From Betaproteobacteria bacterium (GTDB lineage: Bacteria; Pseudomonadota; Gammaproteobacteria; Burkholderiales; Rhodocyclaceae), in the NCBI GenBank assembly GCA_016705475.1, contig JADIYD010000006.1, forward strand, positions 310,001 through 374,000: 64,000 nt of DNA. Direction: 5' to 3'. The translations under genes were made by a program, and so were the position numbers. Positions 40,815 to 49,239 of this stretch are shown piece by piece. The stretch's first letter is position 1. The number at the start of each line of letters is the position of its first letter. The notes below the pieces were generated by a model, which saw nothing but the letters and a program-made list of their open reading frames with translations, was not told where the DNA came from and made no database searches.

Positions 40815-41702
40815 TTGGACGAGCAAAGCCTGAGCTTTCGCCTGCTGGCCATCCTTTTCCCCATTTTCGGGATCGTCGCGGCCGGCTATTTCTACGCCCG
40901 CAAGCACAAGCCGGAAATGGCGGTGGCCAACCGGCTGAACATGGATGTTTTCGTGCCGGCGCTGGTTTTTGCCGCGATGGCCGGCAAGTCCTTCGATCTC
41001 GCGGCCTACGCCCCGCTCGCGCTCGGCGGCTTTCTCGTTCTCGCCACCTGCGGCCTGCTCGCCTGGCCGATTGCCCGCTTGTTCGGCATCCAGCCGAAGA
41101 CGCTGGTACCGCCGATGCTGTTCAACAACTCCGGAAACATCGGCCTGCCGCTGGCCGTGCTGGCCTGGGGCGAGGCAGCGCTTCCGGCCGCGGTGATCCT
41201 GTTCATGGTCGAGAACACGCTGCACTTCTCGTTTGGCGCCCGGTTGCTCGACCCGAAGACGCGCTTGCTGACACTCTGGAAGGTCCCCGTCGTATTTGCC
41301 GCCATCGCGGGGTTGGCCGTAGCCGTATTCAAAATCCCGATCTGGACGCCGCTGGTCATCGCCATCAAGATGCTCGGCGATGTTTCCGTGCCCCTGTTGC
41401 TCTTCTCACTCGGCGTGCGCATGACCGACGTGTCGTTCAGCGAATGGAAGCTTGCTGTCGGCAGCGCCGTGCTGCGGCCGCTGGCCGGCATGCTGATCGC
41501 CGCCGGCGTCATTCAGCTGCTCGGCCTGCAGGGACGCGACGCAGCGATGCTGTTCGTCTTCGGCGCCCTGCCGCCCGCCGTGCTCAACTTCCTGTTTGCC
41601 GAGCGTTACAAGCAGGAACCGCAGCGTGTGGCGTCGATCGTGCTGATCGGCAATCTGGCAGCCTTGCTTTTTCTGCCGCTGGCACTCGCCTACGTGCTTT
41701 GA
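40815..41702 (+). CDS. AEC family permease (auxin efflux carrier type)
   Basis: The protein has about ten hydrophobic helices and the AEC motifs NSGNIGLPLAVL and PLLLFSLGVRM. I chose TTG 40815 (LDEQSLSFRLLAILFP) because the longer frame starting at 40764 adds a Cys/His-rich stretch unlike the family; the start is uncertain. About 295 residues. Substrate is unknown; members carry small organic acids or amino acids. Confidence 0.82.
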   Translation: MDEQSLSFRLLAILFPIFGIVAAGYFYARKHKPEMAVANRLNMDVFVPALVFAAMAGKSFDLAAYAPLALGGFLVLATCGLLAWPIARLFGIQPKTLVPPMLFNNSGNIGLPLAVLAWGEAALPAAVILFMVENTLHFSFGARLLDPKTRLLTLWKVPVVFAAIAGLAVAVFKIPIWTPLVIAIKMLGDVSVPLLLFSLGVRMTDVSFSEWKLAVGSAVLRPLAGMLIAAGVIQLLGLQGRDAAMLFVFGALPPAVLNFLFAERYKQEPQRVASIVLIGNLAALLFLPLALAYVL

Positions 41703-41708
41703 TTTTGG

Positions 41709-41738
41709 CCGTTTTTTCCGGTTGACCGTGGCAATGCC
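41709..41738 (+). repeat. Dispersed CCGGTTGACCG repeat, copy g
   Basis: ccgttttttccggttgaccg, then tggcaatgcc, lies between the convergent permease and hslR genes, with flanks nearly identical to copy a. Confidence 0.75.
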
Positions 41739-41741
41739 GAT

Positions 41742-42113
41742 TTACCGGCCGTAACGGTCCATCTGACGCCGGTCACGCTTGGTCGGCCGGCCGTGGATGT
41801 CGGCGGCAGGGTCCTGGACGAACTGCCGGCTATCCCGCGCCGCTTCGCGGGCACTGACACTCTCCGCGGTTTCTTCGTAGAGCAGCCGGGCTTCCGGCGC
41901 CGGGCCGCGTTTGTCCGAGAGGGCTTTGACCGTCACTTCCCAGCGCGTTTCGCTGTTGGCGATGTCGAGCCGGTCACCGATCTTGATGTCGCGTGCTGGC
42001 TTGATGGTGGCGCCATTGACCTTCACCTTGCCGCCGCTGACCGCGTCGCTGGCCAGGGAGCGCGTCTTGAAAAAGCGCGCTGCCCACAGCCATTTATCGA
42101 CGCGCAGGCTCAC
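41742..42113 (-). CDS. hslR: Ribosome-associated heat-shock protein Hsp15, S4 domain
   Basis: The 123-residue protein has an N-terminal S4 RNA-binding domain (LRVDKWLWAARFFKTRSLASDAVSGGKV) and a basic C-terminal tail (RPTKRDRRQMDRYGR). Hsp15 binds free 50S subunits carrying a nascent chain. It overlaps lysA by 4 bp and is last in lptM-lysA-hslR. Confidence 0.9.
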   Translation of the reverse strand: MSLRVDKWLWAARFFKTRSLASDAVSGGKVKVNGATIKPARDIKIGDRLDIANSETRWEVTVKALSDKRGPAPEARLLYEETAESVSAREAARDSRQFVQDPAADIHGRPTKRDRRQMDRYGR

Positions 42114-43372
42114 TTGGGGAGAATGGACTCGCCGGCGTAAAGTTGCTCAACGGTTTCGCGCTGGCGAATGACGTGGATCTGGTCGCCATCGACCATCACC
42201 TCAACCGCACGCGGCCGGGTGTTGTAGTTCGAGGCCATGGCCATGCCGTAGGCGCCGGCCGACATGACAGCCAGCAGGTCACCGGCTTCCACGGCGAGCG
42301 AGCGGTCTTGACCGAGAAAGTCACCGGTTTCGCAAACGGGGCCGACGACGTCGTACTCGGTGGCCGTGCCGGCACGTGGCACGACCGGGTTGATGTCGTG
42401 CCAGGCTTCGTACAGCGCCGGGCGCATCAGGTCGTTCATGGCGGCGTCGATGATGGCGAAATTCTTGGCTTCGCCCTGCTTGAGGTACTCGATGCGCGTG
42501 AGCAGCAGGCCGGCGTTGCCGACCAGCCGGCGACCCGGTTCGAGCACCACTTGCAGCCCACGCCCGGCCAACTTGTCGAGCAGCGGCGTCAGGTAGGAAT
42601 CTACCGTTGGCTGCACCTGTTCGGCGTTGTACTTGATGCCGAGGCCGCCACCGAGGTCGAGGTGATGAATCCGGATGCCTTCTGCGGTCAACTGGTCGAT
42701 GAGGGCCAAAATGCGGTCGAGCGCCTCGACGAAAGGCGAGGGGTCGAGCAGTTGCGAGCCAATGTGACAGTCGACGCCGGCGATTTCAATGTTCGGCAAG
42801 GCCGCGGCGCGGCGGTAGAGGGGCAGCGCGTCGTCGTAGGCGACGCCGAACTTGGCGCCCTTGAGGCCGGTGGAAATGTAGGGGTGGGTTTTCGGATCGA
42901 CGTTCGGATTGACGCGCAGGCTTATCGGCGCCTTCTTTCCCCACTGGCCGGCCACCTCGTTGAGGCGTTCAAGTTCGGGAATCGATTCGATGTTGAAACA
43001 GAAAATGCCGGTTTCGAGCGCCAGCTTCATTTCGGCAGCTGTCTTGCCGACGCCCGAAAAAACGACTTTCTTCGGGTCGGCGCCGGCGGCCAGCACGCGC
43101 TGCAGTTCGCCGCCGGAAACGATGTCGAAACCGGCGCCAAGGCGGGCGAAAACGTTCAGGATGGCGAGGCTGGAATTGGCCTTGACGGCGTAGCAGACCA
43201 GCGCACCCTGGCCAGCGGGGTGGCCGCGGAGCACGTCATGGAATTCCTGCAGCGAGGCTTCCAGCGCGGCGCGGGAGTAAACATAGGCCGGCGTGCCAAA
43301 TTGTTCGGCAATGGCGGGCAGGGCGACGGATTCGGCGTGCAGGACACCGTTTTTCAGGGCAAATTGGGTCAT
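42110..43372 (-). CDS. lysA: Diaminopimelate decarboxylase
   Basis: LysA makes lysine from meso-diaminopimelate with PLP. The 420-residue protein has the PLP lysine in CYAVKANSS, the HIGSQL loop, the Gly-rich LDLGGGLGI and the C-terminal catalytic Cys in GPVCETGDFL. dapF, the preceding pathway step, is 13 kb away. It is preceded by lptM (4-bp overlap). Confidence 0.96.
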   Translation of the reverse strand: MTQFALKNGVLHAESVALPAIAEQFGTPAYVYSRAALEASLQEFHDVLRGHPAGQGALVCYAVKANSSLAILNVFARLGAGFDIVSGGELQRVLAAGADPKKVVFSGVGKTAAEMKLALETGIFCFNIESIPELERLNEVAGQWGKKAPISLRVNPNVDPKTHPYISTGLKGAKFGVAYDDALPLYRRAAALPNIEIAGVDCHIGSQLLDPSPFVEALDRILALIDQLTAEGIRIHHLDLGGGLGIKYNAEQVQPTVDSYLTPLLDKLAGRGLQVVLEPGRRLVGNAGLLLTRIEYLKQGEAKNFAIIDAAMNDLMRPALYEAWHDINPVVPRAGTATEYDVVGPVCETGDFLGQDRSLAVEAGDLLAVMSAGAYGMAMASNYNTRPRAVEVMVDGDQIHVIRQRETVEQLYAGESILPK

Positions 43373-43530
43373 GGGGCTTTGGGGCTGGTGGTCGTGCTAA
43401 CATCCTTGGCGGCTGCCTTGCCGTTGCCCAGCAGCGGCTCAGGCGCCGGGCCGGGCGGCCGTTCAAGCTGGCCCTTCATGCCGCAGGCGGCAAGGCTCAG
43501 GATAATCAGCAAGGCGGCGATTCTGGACAT
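43369..43530 (-). CDS. lptM: LptM-type small lipoprotein
   Basis: This 53-residue gene begins at ATG 43530 and shares ATGA with the lysA start. It has a signal helix and lipobox LSLAACGMKGQLERPP, matching the YifL/LptM lipoprotein always found before lysA. LptM helps assemble the LptD/LptE outer-membrane LPS translocon. Confidence 0.9.
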   Translation of the reverse strand: MSRIAALLIILSLAACGMKGQLERPPGPAPEPLLGNGKAAAKDVSTTTSPKAP

Positions 43531-43571
43531 GTTCGGGGCGCTGTCAGCGAAGAGCGGGATGTTAGCACACG

Positions 43572-43889
43572 ATGGATGACAAGGAATTCAACACCCTGGC
43601 CGATGCGATGCTGGCCAGGATCGATGCAGCGCTGGAGGCCAGCGGCGCCGATGTCGACTGCCAGCTGGCGGCCGGCGGCGTGCTGGAGATCGAGTTTGAC
43701 GATGGCAGCAAGATCATCGTCAATCGCCACGGCGTGGCACGCGAGATTTGGGTGGCAGCCCGCTCAGGCGGTTTTCATTTTCGCTGGGATGGCGCCGCTT
43801 GGCGCGACACCCGCGATACTGCCGAACTTATGGAGAAGCTTTCGGCGCTCGCCAGCCTGCAGGCCGGCGAACCTGTCGAACTTAACTGA
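43572..43889 (+). CDS. cyaY: Iron donor protein CyaY (frataxin homologue)
   Basis: The 105-residue protein has the acidic first helix (FNTLADAMLARIDAALEASGADVD), and IEFDDGSKIIVNRH and GGFHFRW of frataxins. It binds iron and modulates Fe-S cluster assembly. It is transcribed away from lptM and ends one base before the convergent mrcA stop. Confidence 0.93.
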   Translation: MDDKEFNTLADAMLARIDAALEASGADVDCQLAAGGVLEIEFDDGSKIIVNRHGVAREIWVAARSGGFHFRWDGAAWRDTRDTAELMEKLSALASLQAGEPVELN

Positions 43890-46205
43890 TCAGTCGGCGG
43901 GCGGAACACTGAGGTCAGGCTTGGGTAGTGGCACTGCCTCCTGCGCCTCTTCCTCCGCTGGCTTTTCCTTGGCCGCGTTCTCGGCGTAGATGTAGCTCCG
44001 CTCCCTGCCCTCGCCGGAGGCTATAAGCCCCTCTGGAGCCTGCGGGAGAAGCATCGGTACGTCCTTGAGCGCTCGGCTCATGTAGCCAATCCAGATCGGC
44101 AATGCCGCCGCGCCGCCGGTTTCCTTGTCGCCCAGCTTTCTCGGCTGGTCAAAGCCAATCCAGGCGCAGCCACTGACGGTCATCTGATAGCCGCAGAACC
44201 ACGCGTCGAGATATTCGTTGGTAGTCCCGGTCTTGCCGGCCAGGTCCTGACGCTTCAGGACGGCCGAGGCCTTGGCTGCTGTTCCATAGATCGTCACGTC
44301 ACGGAGCATGGCATCCATCAAAAAGGCGTTGCGCGGATCAATGACGCGGGTGTCTTCGTTGCCAGCTTCGGTGCCGGCGGATACGGCCAACACACGATTT
44401 CCGCCATCGCGGATTTCACGGACAACGAAAGGATTGACCCGGTAACCACCGTTGGCGAAGACGGAGTAGCCTGTCACCATCTGCCACGGCGTCACGGAGC
44501 CGGCGCCGAGGGCCATGGTCAGATAAGGCGGATGCTTGGCGGCATCGAAGCCGAAGCGCGCTGCGTAATCCTGGGCGTAACGTGTGCCGATGGACTGCAG
44601 AATGCGGATCGACACCATGTTCTTCGACTTGGCCAGCGCCGTGCGCATGCGCATCGGTCCTTCGTATTTGCCGTCGTAGTTGTGTGGTTCCCAGGCAGCA
44701 GCACCGGTCTGGCTGGCCGGAATGACAATCGGTTCGTCGGCGATGACGCTGTTCGGGCCGTAACCTTTTTCCAGTGAAGCGGAATAGATGAACGGCTTGA
44801 AGCTGGATCCCGGCTGCCGCCACGCCTGGGTTACATGGTTGAACTTGTTGCGATTGAAATCGAAACCGCCAACCAGCGCGCGAATGGCGCCATCTTTCGG
44901 GTCGACCGCAACGAAAGCAGACTCGACTTCCGGTAGTTGGCTTATCTGCCAATTACCCTTGTCGTCCTTTTGCAAGCGAACGATGGCGCTGCGCTTGAGT
45001 CGTTTGTTCTGCGGCGCCTTGTCATCCAGCATCTTGGCGGCAAACTTCATGGCATCGCCGGTCAGGGTTACCACTTCCCCGCCCTTGCGATAAACCTTGA
45101 TCTGCCTGGCGTCGGCTGCCAGAACCAGTGCCGGGACAAGGTCGCCGGCGTCAGGAATGTCTTGTAGTGCTTCGTCGATTGCTTCGTCCTGGTCTGACTT
45201 GATGTCCTTCATATCCAGGTAGGCTTCGGCACCGCGATAGCCGTGGCGTTTATCGTAATCGAGGACGCCCTTGCGCAGGCTGTTGTAGGCGGCTTCCTGT
45301 TCGGCCTTGATCACGGTCGTGTAAACCTTCATGCCGCGGGAGTAAACCTCGTCGGGGAATTGCTCGGCGGCGATCTGCCTCGCCATTTCAGCGACATATT
45401 CGGCGTGGACCGCGTATTCCGCCAGCTCCCGCTTGACGATCAGCGGTTCCTTCAGGGCGGTTTCTTGTTGCGACTCGGTGATATGGCCCAATTCGCGCAT
45501 GCGGCGCAGGACATATTGCTGGCGCAGCCTGGCGCGATTCGGATTGACGATCGGGTTGTAGGCCGAAGGTGCTTTGGGTAGCCCGGCCAGCATTGCCGCT
45601 TCGGCAATCGAAATATCCTTTAGCTGTTTGCCGAAATAAATCTGGGCAGCTGCCGCGAAGCCATAGGCACGCTGGCCAAGGAAAATTTGATTGATGTACA
45701 GCTCGAAAATCTGATCCTTCGAGAGATTGCTCTCGATCTTGTAGGACAGCAGCGCCTCATAGAGCTTGCGGGTGTAGGTTTTTTCGCCCGTCAAAAAGAA
45801 GTTGCGCGCAACCTGCTGGGTGATAGTCGACGCACCTTGCCGCTTGCCGCCACCGACGAGGTTGGCACCCACGGCGCGCACGACTCCGGTGTAGTCGATC
45901 CCGCCGTGCTGGTAGAAACGGTCATCCTCAGCCGCAAGGATTGCATTTTTCATGACAGCCGGGACGTCCGCAATAGCCACGACGGCACGACGCTCTTCGC
46001 CGTATTCGCCAATCAGGAATCCATCGGCGGTATACACACGCAAAGGAATTTTGGGCCGATAATCTGTAAGCACCTCAAGCGACGGCAGGTTCGGGTAGGT
46101 CAGCACAAGAACGATCAGCGCCATCGCCACCCCGATGGCGATAAGACCAATCAGAAATATGACAGGATATATAACTAGGCGCAGCGCCGGAGGCAAGGTA
46201 GGCAC
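43890..46205 (-). CDS. mrcA: Class A penicillin-binding protein 1A
   Basis: The 771-residue inner-membrane enzyme has one N-terminal membrane helix (about 8-32), a GT51 glycosyltransferase domain with AAEDDRFYQHGGID and an OB-like insert, and a transpeptidase domain with active-site motifs AKSKNMVS and KTGTTNEY. It polymerises and cross-links peptidoglycan. Its stop directly abuts cyaY (no gap). The pilM operon diverges from it, the usual mrcA-pilM arrangement in proteobacteria. Confidence 0.95.
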   Translation of the reverse strand: MPTLPPALRLVIYPVIFLIGLIAIGVAMALIVLVLTYPNLPSLEVLTDYRPKIPLRVYTADGFLIGEYGEERRAVVAIADVPAVMKNAILAAEDDRFYQHGGIDYTGVVRAVGANLVGGGKRQGASTITQQVARNFFLTGEKTYTRKLYEALLSYKIESNLSKDQIFELYINQIFLGQRAYGFAAAAQIYFGKQLKDISIAEAAMLAGLPKAPSAYNPIVNPNRARLRQQYVLRRMRELGHITESQQETALKEPLIVKRELAEYAVHAEYVAEMARQIAAEQFPDEVYSRGMKVYTTVIKAEQEAAYNSLRKGVLDYDKRHGYRGAEAYLDMKDIKSDQDEAIDEALQDIPDAGDLVPALVLAADARQIKVYRKGGEVVTLTGDAMKFAAKMLDDKAPQNKRLKRSAIVRLQKDDKGNWQISQLPEVESAFVAVDPKDGAIRALVGGFDFNRNKFNHVTQAWRQPGSSFKPFIYSASLEKGYGPNSVIADEPIVIPASQTGAAAWEPHNYDGKYEGPMRMRTALAKSKNMVSIRILQSIGTRYAQDYAARFGFDAAKHPPYLTMALGAGSVTPWQMVTGYSVFANGGYRVNPFVVREIRDGGNRVLAVSAGTEAGNEDTRVIDPRNAFLMDAMLRDVTIYGTAAKASAVLKRQDLAGKTGTTNEYLDAWFCGYQMTVSGCAWIGFDQPRKLGDKETGGAAALPIWIGYMSRALKDVPMLLPQAPEGLIASGEGRERSYIYAENAAKEKPAEEEAQEAVPLPKPDLSVPPAD

Positions 46206-46365
46206 GGTAGTCTGATGGCTAAAATGGGAGTTGCGCGGATTATACGCCGGGCCTATTCGGTACCGTAAAATTGCTTTACACGCCTAGAGGTTATTGTTAG
46301 CATCTGAAGTGAATTATTGGTTATTTTGCTAACTTCGCATTCCGTAAGGACTTTTTGGGGGTCTG

Positions 46366-47451
46366 GTGGGCTTAGATATCTCAGCGTTGTTAAATCCCAA
46401 GGCGCGTTCCTTGTTCGGTTTGGACATCAGTTCGTCCGCCGTCAAGATGGTTGAACTGACGGCCAACGGAAAAGACGGCTATCGCGTTGAGCGCTACACC
46501 ATAGAGGTGTTGCCCAAGGATGCGGTGTCCGATGGCAATATCGCCAATCTGGATGGCGTTGTCGACTGCGTCAAGCGTGCCTGGAAACGGATGGGCACGT
46601 CGACACGCAATGTCGCGATGGCCCTGCCGGGTTCCGCGGTGATCACCAAAAAAATCATCGTTCCGGCCGGGTTGCGGGATGAAGAGCTCGAGGCTCAGGT
46701 TGAGACCGAAGCCAATCAATATATTCCTTTCGCGATTGATGAAGTCAATCTCGACTATCAGGTCATTGGTCCGGCTCCGGCCGTGCCCGACGAACTTGAA
46801 GTGCTGATTGCGGCGTCCAAGAAAGAGCGGGTCGAAGATCGCGTCGCGGTGGCAGACTCGGCTGGTCTGAAAGCGACGGTCGTGGATGTCGAGTCCTTTG
46901 CCGCACTGGCTGCATTTGAGTTGATTGAGCGCCAGTTGCCCGACTCGGGCAAGAATCAGGTCGTTGCCCTGATCGATGCAGGCGCCAACGTCATGAATCT
47001 GACGGTCTTGCGGAATGGGCAACAGGTCTACGCTCGCGAACAGGCGTTTGGTGGCGGCATGTTGACTCAGGATATTGCCCGTCATTACGGCATGAGTTAC
47101 GAGGACGCTGAGGCCGCGAAGCGGGCGGGCAATCTGCCGGAAGGCTATGAGATCGAATTGCTGAATCCGTTCATGGAAAATCTGGCGCTCGAGGTTTCTC
47201 GGGCGCTCCAATTCTTCTTTACATCCACCCAGTACAATCAGGTTGATCACATTGTTCTGGCTGGTGGTTGTGCAGTGATCCCCGGTATCGACGAGGTCGT
47301 TGCCACAAGAACCCAGGTCAATACGCTGATCGCCAACCCCTTCGCCAACATGGTTCTTTCTGACCGTGTTCGGGCAAAGAGTCTGCTCGCCGATGCATCT
47401 TCTTTGATGGTGGCCTGTGGCTTGGCTTTGCGGAGGTTCGATCCATCATGA
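46366..47451 (+). CDS. pilM: Type IV pilus assembly protein PilM
   Basis: The 361-residue actin-like cytoplasmic protein reads FGLDISSSAVKMVEL and LIDAGANVMNL (nucleotide-binding motifs), and binds the N-terminus of PilN. It starts at GTG 46366. It is first of five genes joined by 4-bp overlaps. Confidence 0.95.
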   Translation: MGLDISALLNPKARSLFGLDISSSAVKMVELTANGKDGYRVERYTIEVLPKDAVSDGNIANLDGVVDCVKRAWKRMGTSTRNVAMALPGSAVITKKIIVPAGLRDEELEAQVETEANQYIPFAIDEVNLDYQVIGPAPAVPDELEVLIAASKKERVEDRVAVADSAGLKATVVDVESFAALAAFELIERQLPDSGKNQVVALIDAGANVMNLTVLRNGQQVYAREQAFGGGMLTQDIARHYGMSYEDAEAAKRAGNLPEGYEIELLNPFMENLALEVSRALQFFFTSTQYNQVDHIVLAGGCAVIPGIDEVVATRTQVNTLIANPFANMVLSDRVRAKSLLADASSLMVACGLALRRFDPS

Positions 47452-48017
47452 TTCGCATCAACCTCCTGCCTCATCGTGAAGAGGCGAAAAAGGCCCGGCG
47501 CGAGCAGTTCTATGTTCTGGCCGGATTGATTTCGGTGCTGGGTGTACTGATTGTGTTCGCTATCTATACGTTGATTGGCGGCGCCATCAGCAATCAGGAT
47601 GATTCGAACAATTTTCTCAAGGGTGAAATCGCTGTTCTAGACAAGCAGCTTGACCAGATCAAGCGCCTGAAGGAGCAAACCCAAGCCTTGCTGTCTCGCA
47701 AGCAGGTCATTGAAAACCTTCAGCGTGATCGTGGTGAAACGGTTTACTTGCTGAGTGAATTGGTCAAGCAGGTGCCAGAAGGTATCTACCTCAAGGGGCT
47801 CAAACAGGATGGATTGAAAGTCAGTATCACTGGCCATGCTCAATCAAATGCCCGAATTTCGGCGCTGATGCGCAATTTGGAAGCCTCCCCTTGGCTGGAA
47901 GCGCCCCAATTGATAGAGAGCAAGGCGGTTGTGATCAACGGGCGCCGGATAAACGAATTTGGCATGACCTTCGTTCTAACCCGGGTAAAGCCCGAAGATG
48001 AGAAGGTGAAAAAGTGA
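47448..48017 (+). CDS. pilN: Type IV pilus assembly protein PilN
   Basis: The 189-residue inner-membrane protein has the PilM-binding N-terminal MIRINLLPHREEAKK, one membrane helix (about 22-45) and a periplasmic coiled coil plus ferredoxin-like domain. It pairs with PilO in the alignment complex. Confidence 0.95.
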   Translation: MIRINLLPHREEAKKARREQFYVLAGLISVLGVLIVFAIYTLIGGAISNQDDSNNFLKGEIAVLDKQLDQIKRLKEQTQALLSRKQVIENLQRDRGETVYLLSELVKQVPEGIYLKGLKQDGLKVSITGHAQSNARISALMRNLEASPWLEAPQLIESKAVVINGRRINEFGMTFVLTRVKPEDEKVKK

Positions 48018-48697
48018 ACATCAATACTAGCTCACTGCCCAAAATCGATTTTCAGTCGATTGCCGATGATTTTCGGCTGATGAACCCGAATGATCCGGGT
48101 GCATGGCCGCTGGTTCCCAAAATCACGATTTTGATTGGCTTGTTTGCCGCGATCCTCCTCGCTGGTTGGTGGTTTGTCTGGAGTGACCAATTAACTGAAC
48201 TGGAAACCAAAGAGCGGGAAGAGGAAGCGCTAAAGCAGCAATATCTTGACAAGAAGCGTCAGGCCGTAAATCTTGATCTTTATGTTCAGCAGCTCGCTGA
48301 AATTGACCGCTCGTTTGGCGCGCTACTCAAGCAATTGCCCGATAAGTCAGAAATAGAGGCCTTGCTGATAGAGGTAAATCAGGCTGGCCTTGGTCGTGGT
48401 CTGCAGTTTGAATTGTTCAAGCCGGGGCAGGAGCAGGTGAAGGACTTTTACGCAGAATTGCCGATTACCGTGAAGATCAACGGAAGCTACCATGATTTTG
48501 GTGCGTTTGCGGCCGATATAGCCAAGCTGCCTCGCATCGTTACCCTGAACAATATTTCCATAGCGCCGGTCAAGGACGGTGGGCAACTATCGCTGGATGC
48601 CACCACCAAGACGTTCCGTTATCTGGATGACGAAGAAATAGCGAAGCAAAAGAAGGCCGAGCAAGAGAAGAAGGCCGCGCAAGGAGCAAATAAGTGA
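48014..48697 (+). CDS. pilO: Type IV pilus assembly protein PilO
   Basis: The 227-residue protein has a membrane helix at about 35-55 (ILIGLFAAILLAGWWFVW), a periplasmic coiled coil and a ferredoxin-like domain (FYAELPITVKINGSYHDFGAFAAD). It ends in a lysine-rich tail (KQKKAEQEKKAAQ). Confidence 0.94.
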   Translation: MNINTSSLPKIDFQSIADDFRLMNPNDPGAWPLVPKITILIGLFAAILLAGWWFVWSDQLTELETKEREEEALKQQYLDKKRQAVNLDLYVQQLAEIDRSFGALLKQLPDKSEIEALLIEVNQAGLGRGLQFELFKPGQEQVKDFYAELPITVKINGSYHDFGAFAADIAKLPRIVTLNNISIAPVKDGGQLSLDATTKTFRYLDDEEIAKQKKAEQEKKAAQGANK

Positions 48698-49239
48698 AAC
48701 GACTATTGCTCATCGCCGTCTGTGGTTGCCTCTGCGCTTGTTCTGGGGGTGATCACGAAGAGCTAAAACAGTGGATGGCTGAAAATACGAAGGACATGCG
48801 TGGCAATATTCCCAAATTGCCCGATGTAAAGCCCTATGAGCCGGTCCCTTACGATGTTGAGGCCACAATCGATCCGTTCAAGCCGAACAAAATTGAACCC
48901 GAGTCCAAATACAAGCAGGTCGCAGGCAAGGGGGGGGCATTTCAGCCTGATTTCGAGGCAAGGGAAGTTCGCAACAGTCTTCTAGAGAAGTACCCGATCG
49001 AGTCCCTGAAAATGATCGGCTACATGAATGTCAACAAACGCCCGATGGCAGTCGTTCAGGTTGAAGATAAGGTAAAGCAAGTCAAGGTCGGGGACTATGT
49101 GGGTCTTGATTTCGGTATGGTGACGCAGATTTCGGACACGGAAGTCCAACTGCGCGAATTGATTCAGGATTCTGCCGGGGACTGGACTGAGCGCAAGAGC
49201 TCGCTCTACCTGCAGAGCAAGGAGGGAAGCAAGAAATGA
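48694..49239 (+). CDS. pilP: Type IV pilus lipoprotein PilP
   Basis: The 181-residue lipoprotein has the signal and lipobox (VCGCLCACSGGD), then YDVEATIDPFKP and the beta domain (YPIESLKMIGYM, KVKQVKVGDYVG). It links PilN/O to PilQ. Confidence 0.94.
   Translation: MKRLLLIAVCGCLCACSGGDHEELKQWMAENTKDMRGNIPKLPDVKPYEPVPYDVEATIDPFKPNKIEPESKYKQVAGKGGAFQPDFEAREVRNSLLEKYPIESLKMIGYMNVNKRPMAVVQVEDKVKQVKVGDYVGLDFGMVTQISDTEVQLRELIQDSAGDWTERKSSLYLQSKEGSKK

Noticed and set aside
42143..43579. 478-codon plus-strand frame opposite lysA
   Set aside because: Shadow of lysA and lptM, both firmly recognised.
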